From Salinibacterium sp. (lineage in GTDB: Bacteria > Actinomycetota > Actinomycetes > Actinomycetales > Microbacteriaceae): 34,328 nt of DNA. A program made the translations under genes and the position numbers. Below are positions 8,583 through 18,336 of this stretch, in pieces. Location: the NCBI GenBank assembly GCA_025351795.1, contig JANXVG010000025.1, forward strand, positions 1-34,328, read 5' to 3'. The number at the start of each line of letters is the position of its first letter. Within the stretch, counting starts at the first letter, position 1. The notes beneath the pieces were generated by a model. That model was given only the letters and a program-made list of their open reading frames with translations, was not told where the DNA came from and searched no databases.

Positions 8583-8685
8583 GATGCTCCTTGATCTCCG
8601 TCGATCGCGGCGTCGGCTTCGAACGCCGCTCCCATTGTCGTCTCGCGGATGCCGCAGCGCCAGTCTCGGGACGTGACACACTGGC

Positions 8686-9540
8686 GTGATGACAACCGCG
8701 TCGCCGATTTTGCCGGTGGGGCTCGTGACGCCGCGGCCGGCCGCCGCGAGTTGGGGCCTCGTGCCCGCATCCCTGCTCAGCGGGTCTGCAGTGCTGCTTT
8801 TTCCGGTGCGGATGCCGCTACCCGGCTACGCGGTTGTCGCCGTCGCGCTCGGCGTGGCCTGGCTTCTCGATCGTCGCGGACGCACCATGGGTCTCGCGCG
8901 GGACCTCCTGCTGGTAGCCGTCGGCATGGTCATCGTGAGCACGATCTCGGTGCGCGCGAACATCGAGTGGGGCAACTTCTTCCTCATCGGGTTCGTGCTG
9001 GCGGCTGCGGTGACCGTGCCCTACGTGGTCACCCGGTTCGTCTTCGGTGAGCGGGTCATCCGCTTTCCCTGGCGCGGCGGATGGCCGTGGTCGCGCTGGA
9101 AGTGGGGTTACCTGCTGCTCATCCTCGGGCTTGCCTGGCTCATCCTGCCCTTCTACTTCATCACCTCGGTGTATCACAACTGGCCGCACGTGACCGAGCC
9201 AACCCAAGTGGCGCGATTATTCGTGGGGGTTAATGCGGTTGGCACGTGGGATGAACTCTTCTTCGTGTGCACGGTGTTTGTGCTTTTCAAGCGGCACTTT
9301 CCGGTATGGCAGGCGAACCTGCTGCAGGCGATCGTGTTCGTGTCGTTCCTGTGGGAGCTCGGTTACCAGGCGTGGGGACCGCTGCTCACGATTCCGTTCG
9401 CACTCCTGCAGGGTTACACGTTCTCGCGCACGAGATCGCTAACGTTCGTGCTCACCGTTCACCTGATCTTCGACGCTGTCGTGTTCCTCGTGATCGTGCA
9501 CGCGCACAACCCTGGGTGGCTGCCGGTATTCCTGCTGTAG
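8686..9540 (+). CDS. CPBP-like intramembrane protease family protein, divergent
   Basis: A 284-residue membrane protein with about eight hydrophobic segments. The second half resembles the CPBP (CAAX protease/bacteriocin-processing) family: WDELFF at residues 188-193, a membrane-embedded region around residue 222, and TVHLIFD with His259 and Asp263 near the end. In canonical CPBP proteases the first motif is EExxxR and the second FxxxH. Here only Asp189-Glu190 remains of the Glu-Glu pair, no Arg follows at the usual place, and a Trp-Glu-Leu replaces FxxxH. It may therefore be an inactive or re-specialised member. GTG (8686) and ATG (8689) are in tandem, so the exact start is uncertain. It is divergent from the acyl-CoA ligase. 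Confidence 0.72.
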   Translation: MMTTASPILPVGLVTPRPAAASWGLVPASLLSGSAVLLFPVRMPLPGYAVVAVALGVAWLLDRRGRTMGLARDLLLVAVGMVIVSTISVRANIEWGNFFLIGFVLAAAVTVPYVVTRFVFGERVIRFPWRGGWPWSRWKWGYLLLILGLAWLILPFYFITSVYHNWPHVTEPTQVARLFVGVNAVGTWDELFFVCTVFVLFKRHFPVWQANLLQAIVFVSFLWELGYQAWGPLLTIPFALLQGYTFSRTRSLTFVLTVHLIFDAVVFLVIVHAHNPGWLPVFLL

Positions 9541-11453
<1,913 letters not shown>

Positions 11454-11463
11454 GCAGCTCGCC

Positions 11464-12158
<695 letters not shown>

Positions 12159-12159
<1 letters not shown>

Positions 12160-12437
12160 TAGTGAGTCCCCCCAGCAGGGATGGTCTCGATGTCGAGCAT
12201 GTGCACCGAAATCACATCCTCAATCACGGTGTTGGAGAGTAGGTTTTCGGCGAGCGCGCGAACGTCGGCGAGAAGGTCGTCGCTCACGGGGCCGTCGACC
12301 GTGAGTTCGAAACGCTTGCCGATGCGTACCGCGGTGAACTCGGACTTGCCGAGCCGGTGGAGGGCGCCGGCCACGGCCTTGCCCTGCGGGTCGAGCAACT
12401 CGGCCTTGGGCATGACCTCGACGACGATGGTGGGCAC
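12159..12437 (-). CDS. purS: phosphoribosylformylglycinamidine synthase subunit PurS
   Basis: Small subunit that bridges PurL and PurQ in the FGAM synthase complex. The product is 92 residues, a usual PurS length, with [18 protein letters not shown] at the N-terminus, VRIGKRFEL in the middle and [10 protein letters not shown] near the C-terminus. The frame stays open to 12557, but the GTG at 12437 is preferred: a GGGAG lies 7 nt upstream and the conserved sequence begins there. It is first in a two-gene purS-purQ operon. Confidence 0.94.
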
Positions 12438-12552
12438 GATTGACTCCCGCGGTTTGCCGATGGGTGGATGGCTTAAGTGTATTCGCCGCGTGGAGGTGTC
12501 AGGGGTGCGCCTGTGATGCACCCAACTCAAGCGGATCGGATGCGGGGGTGTG

Positions 12553-12642
12553 CACAACTCCGGCAGAATCGTCGAGATGCCGGAGCTCGGCCCCGATTCC
12601 CGCGGACACTGCCGACGGGAGTTCGAAGCCGCCTGAGTTGTG
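12553..12642. repeat. degenerate REP-like inverted repeat
   Basis: CACAACTC (12553-12560) and GAGTTGTG (12635-12642) are exact inverted repeats; with the next bases the ends match 11 of 12 (CACAACTCCGGC against CACAACTCAGGC). Inside, CTCCGGCA (12558-12565) and TGCCGGAG (12578-12585) form a second 8-bp stem with a 12-nt loop. The segment lies between purS and a pseudogene and has no coding sign. It may be a decayed repetitive extragenic element or an attachment remnant of whatever disrupted the pseudogene. Confidence 0.45.
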
Positions 12643-12650
12643 AGCGCTCG

Positions 12651-12909
12651 TCACCGGGTCATGGTCGCCAGCGCTCCGAGGACGGCGCCATGCTCGATCG
12701 CGAACTGCGCGTACTCGCGGTAACCCTTCGGGCTCGGATGGAACAGGTCGCTCGCGAAGAAGCCCTTCGACTAGGGCGGCGATGACATGTGCGCGCCGGG
12801 GAAGGCGGCCATAACGGCAGGCGCGGTCGCCTCGTCGAGGGTGCCCGCGCGCGCCGGTGGCCGTCGAATCGCCGAGGACAAGAAGTCGCTGCGGTTCGGG
12901 ACCGGCGGA
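12651..12909 (-). pseudogene. remnant of an SGNH/GDSL-family hydrolase
   Basis: Two pieces of an SGNH hydrolase survive on the minus strand. The N-terminal piece (12909-12853) reads QRLLVLGDSTATG, the block I motif with the catalytic Ser. A frame change follows, then GTLDEATAPAVMAAFPGAHM in the next frame, an in-frame TAG (12773-12771), and directly after it the C-terminal block GFFASDLFHPSPKGY with the catalytic Asp-x-x-His, ending at TGA (12653-12651). About a hundred or more residues normally found between these blocks (blocks II and III) are absent. Known SGNH esterases hydrolyse lipid or carbohydrate esters; this copy cannot make a full protein. Confidence 0.75.
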
Positions 12910-12946
12910 CAGGGAGTGCGGAGCTGGCGCCGCGCCGTGCGCTCGG

Positions 12947-12952
12947 TAGGCT
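12947..12952 (+). promoter_or_regulatory. -10 box, leaderless start of the serine-hydrolase-like gene
   Basis: TAGGCT is followed by seven bases and the ATG at 12960; no Shine-Dalgarno sequence is present. This decides for the 12960 start over the longer frame from 12789, whose extra part is the antisense of the SGNH pseudogene. Confidence 0.6.
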
Positions 12953-12959
12953 CGGTGGC

Positions 12960-13973
12960 ATGGATACGAACGGCCTCGACGACTTCCTCGATGAAAACCA
13001 TTTCTCCGGTGTCGTGCTCGTCAAGCGCGGTAACTCGACGATCTTCGAGGCGGCGCGCGGCCTGGCCACCCAGCGCTGGGGTGTGGCGAACACGCTCGAC
13101 ACGAGGTTCGACACCGCTGCCATCACGAAGCTCTTCACGAGCGTCGCCGTGCTGCAACAGGTGGCGGAGGGCACGCTCGACCTTGAGACGTCCATCCACC
13201 ACTATGTCGACCTCGAACGGACCACCATCAGCCCCAAGGTGACGCTCCTGCACCTTCTCACTCACACGAGCGGAATTGCGGATGATGCGGATGAGGAAGC
13301 AGGCGAGAAGTACGATGACCTGTTCAGCCACCGACCCACCTACTCGATCATGGAGACAAAGGACTTCTTGCCCCAGTTCGCGTACAAGGAGCCGGTCGCC
13401 CCACCGGGCGTCGAGTGCTCGTACTGCAACGTCGGCTACGTGCTCGCTGGCCTCGCGCTTGAGAAGGTCACGGGTACCTCGTATCGCCAGTACGTCTTCG
13501 ACGAGGTTTTTACCAAGGTGGGCATGCTCGCCTCCGGCTTCTACGACCGCCGGGATGCGGCGCCGAATGTCGCGGAGGGCTGGGACCGTCGTGACGACGG
13601 CACGTGGGTGGAGAACATCTACGCCTACCCGCCCATCGGCTCGCCCGACGGCGGCGCGCACGCAACCGCCGCTGACCTCGTGCGCTTCCTCCAAGCGGTG
13701 CGCGGCGGGGAGCTGCTCAACGCCGAGTACACCGAGGAGTTCTTCACCCCGCAAGTGGAGCACGACGAGGCCACGTGGTACGGCTTCGGCCTTGAGTTCG
13801 ACATGAACGACGACGGTTCGGTGCGCTCGTATTTTAAGGATGGCGTCAACCCCGGGGCATCCGGAATCTTGCGCTACTACGTCGCGGAGAACCTCGACAT
13901 CGTCGTGCTCTCCAACGCGGAGGAGGGTGCATGGTCGGTCATCCGCGAACTCGACGAGAGGCTGGGCGGATGA
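12960..13973 (+). CDS. beta-lactamase/PBP-fold protein lacking the catalytic serine
   Basis: A 337-residue protein of the serine beta-lactamase-like superfamily (class C/EstB type). The usual first motif is S-x-x-K within F-x-x-A-S-x-x-K-x-F-T. Here the matching stretch is FDTAAITKLFT (residues 50-60), so K57 is kept but the nucleophile position is Ala54. The second motif Tyr155-Cys-Asn157 in CSYCNVGY is intact, as are THTSG near residue 101-105 and GGAHATAADLVRF. The third motif region reads DGVNPGASGILRYY. There is no signal peptide. As it stands it should not form an acyl-enzyme; it could be a binding protein or an early pseudogene. Its stop overlaps the following VOC gene by 4 nt. Confidence 0.85.
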   Translation: MDTNGLDDFLDENHFSGVVLVKRGNSTIFEAARGLATQRWGVANTLDTRFDTAAITKLFTSVAVLQQVAEGTLDLETSIHHYVDLERTTISPKVTLLHLLTHTSGIADDADEEAGEKYDDLFSHRPTYSIMETKDFLPQFAYKEPVAPPGVECSYCNVGYVLAGLALEKVTGTSYRQYVFDEVFTKVGMLASGFYDRRDAAPNVAEGWDRRDDGTWVENIYAYPPIGSPDGGAHATAADLVRFLQAVRGGELLNAEYTEEFFTPQVEHDEATWYGFGLEFDMNDDGSVRSYFKDGVNPGASGILRYYVAENLDIVVLSNAEEGAWSVIRELDERLGG

Positions 13974-14242
13974 CGCGCGAACTGCCGTCGCGAATTCACG
14001 CGACCGCGATCATGATCAACTGGAGCGACCCGGAGGCGCTCGCGACGTTCTGGGCCGCCTTCCTTGACGTGGAGATCACCGCGCGCCACGGGGATCAGTT
14101 CGCGTGGATCGGCCGCACCGCACCTGGTGCACCGGCGGTCGGCCTCGGCGCGGCCACCCTGGGGCGGCACGCGATCGGCGACTTCACGTGGCAGGTCATG
14201 CGTGACCCAGACGGTAACGAATTCTGCCTAGCGGTGCACTGA
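13970..14242 (+). CDS. short VOC/glyoxalase-like protein with apparent internal deletion
   Basis: A 90-residue protein with the two ends of a Glyoxalase_6-like VOC domain: SRIHATAIMINWSDPEALATFW at the start and HAIGDFTWQVMRDPDGNEFC at the end, including the final metal-type Glu. Members of this family are usually about 115-120 residues and carry a central stretch with KNRxHLD. That stretch is missing: the sequence jumps from APGAPAVG to LGAATLG, in frame. Without it the second beta-alpha-beta-beta-beta module cannot be complete, so activity is doubtful. The ATG at 13970 overlaps the stop of the upstream gene (ATGA). Alternatively it is a genuinely minimal VOC protein. Confidence 0.7.
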   Translation: MTRELPSRIHATAIMINWSDPEALATFWAAFLDVEITARHGDQFAWIGRTAPGAPAVGLGAATLGRHAIGDFTWQVMRDPDGNEFCLAVH

Positions 14243-14360
14243 GCCCGTGATCCGGCCTGTAGCGGGCACGACCTAGCCGAACAAGCCTTTCTTACGGCTG
14301 CAGTTGTCGTGAATTGGTTGGGGTATAGGTACTTCGCGAAGATCGAGTTGCCCCCACCCT

Positions 14361-14386
14361 CATTGCTGACGAGTTCGTGAGCAATG
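14361..14386. terminator. hairpin between convergent VOC genes
   Basis: CATTGCT (14361-14367) pairs with AGCAATG (14380-14386), and ACGA pairs with TCGT inside after one G-G mismatch, giving 11 of 12 possible pairs. It lies between two convergent genes and is symmetric, so it could end transcription from both sides. It has no U-tract, which is common for actinobacterial terminators. The rest of the 250-nt gap shows nothing I can name. Confidence 0.5.
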
Positions 14387-14492
14387 GTGAGCCAGAAAAT
14401 CTCAGCCGGTAGTTGCGCGAAACGAGTCGTCAGTGCGCCAGCGGCGACGAAACATCGCTTCGAAGGCCGTGCCGGGGGTTTCGCACACGGGG

Positions 14493-15353
14493 TCAGCTCG
14501 CAGCGACGACCCGGATGAGGTTGGCCCAAGGGTCGTCGAAGGTGACGGCCCGGCCGTCATCGTGGGCCGGGATGCCGTAGTGCTTCATGCGCTCGGTGAT
14601 CGCGGCCACGTCATCCGCATTCGGCACCTCGATGTCGACCTGCGCGAGCCCGAGGGCCAACTGGCGGGGACCGGCGCCCTGCGAGTTCCACGTGTTCATC
14701 GCCATGTGATGGTGATAGCCGCCAGCGCTCACGAAGAGCGCCTGAGGTCCGTAAGACGCGGTCTCTTCAAAGCCGAGCCGATTCACATAGAACTCGCGTG
14801 CGCTCGGGATGTCGCCGACCTGCAGATGCACGTGGCCGACTTGCGCGCCGCCAACGATCGGTTCGGCGGCAGCCGACTCGGTGAGGTTTTCCTGCACGAA
14901 CGTGTTGGGGTCGAGGTAGAGGGTCGCCATCTCGATGCTGCCATGGATCCAACTCCACGCGCTCCGCTCGCGGTCCCAGTAGAGCTCGACCCCGTTTCCC
15001 TCCGGGTCGGTGAAGTAGAACGCCGTCGAGACGAGGTGGTCAGCGCTTCCCGTGAACGTGCCCGGATACTTACGCGAGACCGAGTAGACGGCGGCGGCGA
15101 GCGCCTCCTTCGACTCGAACAGGATTGCGGTGTGGAACAGCCCCGCGTCGCGCGGACTCGCGCGCTTCAGTTCCGGCGCGTACTGCAGGATGACGATAGG
15201 GGTCATGCCGCGACCGAGCGTGACAGTATCTCCCGCCTCTTCGAGCACCTCGAGCGCCACGCCGTCTCGGTAGTAGGCGGTCATTGCGGGGACGTCGGCG
15301 ACTCGCAGGGTCACCGCACCCATCGCCGTGTCGGAGGCAAGTCGGTCGCTCAT
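14493..15353 (-). CDS. two-domain VOC protein (catechol 2,3-dioxygenase-like, CatE type)
   Basis: A 286-residue protein with two VOC modules in tandem. The first runs from about residue 10 (MGAVTLRVADVPAMTAYYRDGVALEV) to the metal-type ending FTDPEGNGVELYWDR. The second runs from about residue 170 (GHVHLQVGDIPSAREFYVNRLGFEE) to VTFDDPWANLIRVV, with HHHMAMNTWNS in between. This is the layout of CatE/YfiE-like ring-cleavage dioxygenases and related proteins. His (FHTAIL, GHVHL), and Glu (NGVELY) are possible Fe ligands. The last motif ends in Ile-Arg instead of Glu, so only one of the modules may bind metal. Start chosen at 15353 (MSDRL); ATG at 15368 is an alternative and no clear Shine-Dalgarno decides. 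The substrate is unknown. Confidence 0.85.
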   Translation of the reverse strand: MSDRLASDTAMGAVTLRVADVPAMTAYYRDGVALEVLEEAGDTVTLGRGMTPIVILQYAPELKRASPRDAGLFHTAILFESKEALAAAVYSVSRKYPGTFTGSADHLVSTAFYFTDPEGNGVELYWDRERSAWSWIHGSIEMATLYLDPNTFVQENLTESAAAEPIVGGAQVGHVHLQVGDIPSAREFYVNRLGFEETASYGPQALFVSAGGYHHHMAMNTWNSQGAGPRQLALGLAQVDIEVPNADDVAAITERMKHYGIPAHDDGRAVTFDDPWANLIRVVAAS

Positions 15354-15381
15354 GACGGGCACAACCATCCTGAGCCTAGAT

Positions 15382-15477
15382 CTATGCCCTTGCATGTACT
15401 TTCGAGCGAGCAGTGCACCGTCGCACGAACATCGTGACGGCGCCGGCGAGGATCGCAATGCTCCCGGCTAACGCCAC
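15382..15477 (-). CDS. possible 31-residue single-helix membrane peptide
   Basis: Directly downstream of purC (19 nt after its stop, same strand) a GTG frame with GGAG 3 nt upstream encodes a short protein made of one hydrophobic helix (ALAGSIAILAGAVTMFV) followed by an Arg/Lys-rich tail. This composition is unlike the random out-of-frame translations nearby. It could be a small membrane protein or the C-terminal anchor left from a lost gene. Support is compositional only. Confidence 0.3.
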   Translation of the reverse strand: MALAGSIAILAGAVTMFVRRCTARSKVHARA

Positions 15478-15496
15478 GGGCTCCGTAACGGTACGA

Positions 15497-16339
15497 CTAC
15501 GCCGAGGTAAGTCGTTCGATGAGCTCGCGATACTGGTGAGCGGTCTGCTCGACGATCCACGGGGGCAGGGTCGGCGGTGGGCCAGTCTTGTTCCAGTGGG
15601 CCGATAACCACGTACGCACGATCTGCTTATCGAAGCTCGCGAGTCGATCGGACCCCCCTGCCGCATATCGGTCGGCGTCCCAGTAGCGGCTGCTGTCTGA
15701 CGTGAGCACCTCGTCGCCGAGGGTGAGAACGCCGTCCTCGTCTGCACCAAACTCAAACTTGGTGTCAGCCAGAATCACCCCACGCGCCTCGGCAATCGTG
15801 GATGCGCGTTGGAAGATCGCGAGGCTCTGGTTGCGCAAGGCGGTTGCGACCTGCGCTCCGACTAGTTCGATGGTGCGCTCGAACGTGATGTTTTCGTCGT
15901 GCTCACCCATCGGGGCCTTCCACGCTGGTGTGTAGATGGGCGCAGGCAGACGATCGCCGTCGCTCAACCCCGCAGGGAGGGCAATTCCGCAGACCGTTCC
16001 GTGCGCGCGATACTCAAGCCAGCCGCTGCCCGCGAGATAGCCGCGCACGACGCATTCAATGGGATACATGTCGAGGGTCTTCACGAGCATCCCACGACCG
16101 CGAGCCTGCACCGGAATTTCGTCATCGATCAGGTGATTCGCCACCTCGGACAGTTGAGCGAACCACCACCGGCTTAGAGTCGTGAGCAACACACCCTTAC
16201 CGGGGATGTCTGGTTCGAGCACGTGGTCGAAGGCGCTGACGCGGTCACTCGCAACCATGAGAATCCTGCCGGGCTGCGTTGCCGACGTGTACAAGTCGCG
16301 CACCTTGCCCGAGTAGCTGTGCACCCAGCCGTCGACCAT
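15497..16339 (-). CDS. purC: phosphoribosylaminoimidazole-succinocarboxamide synthase (SAICAR synthetase)
   Basis: PurC condenses CAIR with aspartate using ATP to give SAICAR. The 280-residue product is of the longer type also found in yeast. Motifs: SGKVRDLY near residue 9-16, MVASDRVSAFDH near 28-39, ECVVRGYLAGSGW near 95-107, KAPMGEHDENI near 142-152, DTKFEFG near 190 and DEVLTSDSSRYW near 206-217. In the fifth motif the usual Thr of TPATKA is a Trp (TPAWKA), an unusual change near the CAIR/ATP site. The ATG at 16339 overlaps the purD stop by one base (TGATG); a GTG lies one codon upstream. It follows purD in a two-gene operon. Confidence 0.95.
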   Translation of the reverse strand: MVDGWVHSYSGKVRDLYTSATQPGRILMVASDRVSAFDHVLEPDIPGKGVLLTTLSRWWFAQLSEVANHLIDDEIPVQARGRGMLVKTLDMYPIECVVRGYLAGSGWLEYRAHGTVCGIALPAGLSDGDRLPAPIYTPAWKAPMGEHDENITFERTIELVGAQVATALRNQSLAIFQRASTIAEARGVILADTKFEFGADEDGVLTLGDEVLTSDSSRYWDADRYAAGGSDRLASFDKQIVRTWLSAHWNKTGPPPTLPPWIVEQTAHQYRELIERLTSA

Positions 16340-17580
16340 CACTGCGCGACCTGCTCTGCTATGTCGGTTCGGTAGTGGCCGCCCTCGAGCTGGATGCTGC
16401 TCAGCGCCGCGTATGCCTTGGTGCGGGCTGCCGCAAAGGTGTCACCCAACGCCACGACGCTCAGCACGCGACCCCCGGTTGCGACAAAGTCGCCGTCGAC
16501 CAGCGCCGTCGCCGCGTGGTCGATACTTACGCCATGTACCGTATCGAGGCCCTGAATTCTGCGTCCGATGATCGGGTCGTCCGGATAGCCCTCGCTTGCG
16601 AGCACGACGGTTACAGCCACTTCGGCCGAGAACTCGGGGCGGGCCAGCGCACCAAGTCCGCCGGTCGCTGCCGCGAACAACAACCCGCTCAACGGGGTTA
16701 CCAGTCTGGGCAGCACAACCTGAGTCTCCGGGTCACCGAATCGCGCATTGAACTCGATGACTTTGATACCGGCACGGGTAACGATGAGTCCGCAGTAGAG
16801 CAAGCCGATGAACGGTGTTCGCTCGGCGGCGAGCTGATGGATGGTGGGCAACGCGATTGTCTCGATCACCTCGTCGATGAAGCCAGCAGCCAGCCAGGGC
16901 AGCGGTGAATACGCACCCATCCCCCCCGTGTTCGGCCCTTCGTCGCCGTCGAACACTCGCTTGTAGTCCTGCGCGGGTGAGAGGGGTAGCACCGTGTGAC
17001 CGTCGCTGAGTAGGAAGAGCGACACTTCTTGGCCGGCCAGAAATTCTTCAACGAGCACCGCGCCGTACTGAAGCCAGTGCTCGGCGTGGGCGATCGCGGC
17101 ATCGCGGTCCGGGGTGACGAGCACTCCCTTGCCCGCCGCGAGACCATCCGCCTTGACCACGTAAGGCGCGCCGTATTCGTCGATCGCCTTGATCGCTTCG
17201 GCGAGGGTGCCCGCGCGCGCCGCTCGCCCGGTAGGCACGCCCGCTTCATCCATGATGCGCTTCGCGAAGGTCTTGCTTCCCTCGATCTGAGCCGCCGCCT
17301 TGCCCGGCCCAAACACGGCGATGCCGCGCTGCCTAAGCTTGTCGGCGACTCCGGCGACGAGTGGGGCCTCCGGGCCGATCACGACGAGGTCGATGTCGTT
17401 CTCGAGCGCGTAGGTCGTGACCACATCGCCCCTGGTCGGGTCCATCGCCACGACCGGCACGATGGAGGCGATGCCAGCATTGCCGGGCGCCGCGGTGATC
17501 TCGTGGCCAGCGTTTTCGCTGAGCAGTGAGGCGATGATCGCATGCTCACGAGCACCGGAGCCGAGAACGAGGATGCGCAC
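16339..17580 (-). CDS. purD: phosphoribosylamine--glycine ligase (GAR synthetase)
   Basis: PurD joins phosphoribosylamine and glycine with ATP. The 413-residue ATP-grasp enzyme begins [15 protein letters not shown], has [21 protein letters not shown] near residues 96-116, [14 protein letters not shown] near 142-155, [14 protein letters not shown] near 214-227 and the metal-binding [12 protein letters not shown] near 277-288. The GTG start at 17580 is preceded by TAGTGT with six bases between, a leaderless promoter. purC follows with a one-base overlap. It is divergent from the sterol-carrier-like gene with only 61 nt between start codons. Confidence 0.97.
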   Translation of the reverse strand: MRILVLGSGAREHAIIASLLSENAGHEITAAPGNAGIASIVPVVAMDPTRGDVVTTYALENDIDLVVIGPEAPLVAGVADKLRQRGIAVFGPGKAAAQIEGSKTFAKRIMDEAGVPTGRAARAGTLAEAIKAIDEYGAPYVVKADGLAAGKGVLVTPDRDAAIAHAEHWLQYGAVLVEEFLAGQEVSLFLLSDGHTVLPLSPAQDYKRVFDGDEGPNTGGMGAYSPLPWLAAGFIDEVIETIALPTIHQLAAERTPFIGLLYCGLIVTRAGIKVIEFNARFGDPETQVVLPRLVTPLSGLLFAAATGGLGALARPEFSAEVAVTVVLASEGYPDDPIIGRRIQGLDTVHGVSIDHAATALVDGDFVATGGRVLSVVALGDTFAAARTKAYAALSSIQLEGGHYRTDIAEQVAQ

Positions 17581-17586
17581 GGGTCA

Positions 17587-17635
17587 ACACTACCGAGCAG
17601 GGTCGCGCCTGAATCCCGGTTGTGCCCCGTACGGT
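17587..17635. promoter_or_regulatory. divergent leaderless promoters of purD and the sterol-carrier gene
   Basis: On the minus strand TAGTGT (17592-17587) ends 6 nt before the purD GTG. On the plus strand TACGGT (17630-17635) ends 6 nt before the GTG at 17642. With a normal 17-nt spacing, the two -35 regions would both fall around 17607-17615, so polymerase may not be able to occupy both promoters at once. Confidence 0.5.
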
Positions 17636-17641
17636 TGCACT

Positions 17642-18052
17642 GTGGCTGCGAAGCGGATTGCCGAGGACGTCGGCCGACAGGCCGTGGCATCCGTCGTGGA
17701 GGCGGCAGCAGACGCGGGCATTGGTGCGCACTCCGGTGCTGACTCGACCGCTCGTGACCAGACGGCAACTGCTGTGCGCTACCTCCTGCAGTTGCTCGCG
17801 GAGGCGGCGCCCGGTAACACCGTAGAAGTGCGGGTTCCACCGTTCGGAGCCGTGCAGGCGATCGAGGGACCGCGGCACACACGTGGCACGCCACCTAACG
17901 TGGTCGAGACGGATGCCGCCACCTGGGTAGCCCTCGCAACGGGTTCCCTTGCCTGGCGTGATGCGCTCGCGGCCGGCCGTGTTGCGGCATCCGGGCAGCG
18001 AGCCGACCTTAGTGCGAACCTCCCCGTCTCGTGGGGGACAATGGAACTGTGA
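17642..18052 (+). CDS. sterol-carrier-family protein
   Basis: A 136-residue protein of the actinobacterial 'sterol carrier family' (SCP2-like, MDMPI-C-like fold). Conserved pieces: [28 protein letters not shown] near residues 45-70, [19 protein letters not shown] near 72-90, [25 protein letters not shown] near 91-115. The family is frequently found beside purF in Actinobacteria, but its ligand is not established to my knowledge. GTG at 17642 is chosen because of the leaderless -10 box; the frame is open further upstream over the antisense of purD. Its stop overlaps the start of the next gene (GTGA). Confidence 0.8.
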   Translation: MAAKRIAEDVGRQAVASVVEAAADAGIGAHSGADSTARDQTATAVRYLLQLLAEAAPGNTVEVRVPPFGAVQAIEGPRHTRGTPPNVVETDAATWVALATGSLAWRDALAAGRVAASGQRADLSANLPVSWGTMEL

Positions 18053-18336
18053 CTGAGAAGACCGACCGCGAAGAGCTGGTGGTTCGTCGCGCCCCGAAGT
18101 TTGGGCCGTTCATGATTGTCGCTGGCCTTGTTGCCGCCATCGCAACCCTGGTCGTGACGTCACTTTTCCCGATCGACCCGAAAGTGGGGTTGGGCGCGAT
18201 GTTCGGATACTTTTCGCTGTTCACGATCCCTTCCGGCGCGGTCGTCGGCGCGCTCATCGCACTCGTGCTCGATCGCGTTGGTCGTAAACGTGCGAGAACC
18301 GTGACTGCCGAGCGGGAGACAGTGCAACTCAGCTGA
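18049..18336 (+). CDS. small conserved membrane protein, two transmembrane segments
   Basis: A 95-residue protein with two hydrophobic helices (about residues 21-42 and 54-78) joined by a short loop, a charged N-terminus and an Arg/Lys-rich region after the second helix, so both ends are probably cytoplasmic. I know similar short proteins next to purF in other Actinobacteria but no function. It is coupled to the sterol-carrier gene by a 4-nt overlap (GTG at 18049). Its last eight bases overlap the end of the convergent purF, and both proteins end in Gln-Leu-Ser because of a shared palindrome. Confidence 0.75.
   Translation: MTEKTDREELVVRRAPKFGPFMIVAGLVAAIATLVVTSLFPIDPKVGLGAMFGYFSLFTIPSGAVVGALIALVLDRVGRKRARTVTAERETVQLS

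Noticed and set aside
7746-8594. A 282-codon plus-strand frame.
   Set aside because: Antisense to the acyl-CoA ligase; Glu/His/Arg-rich without motifs.
14095-14529. Minus-strand frame containing a protein-like stretch (AEIFWLTIAHELVSNEGGG).
   Set aside because: It lies in the gap between convergent genes, spans the hairpin at 14361-14386 and matches no family I know; kept only as a possible old gene remnant.
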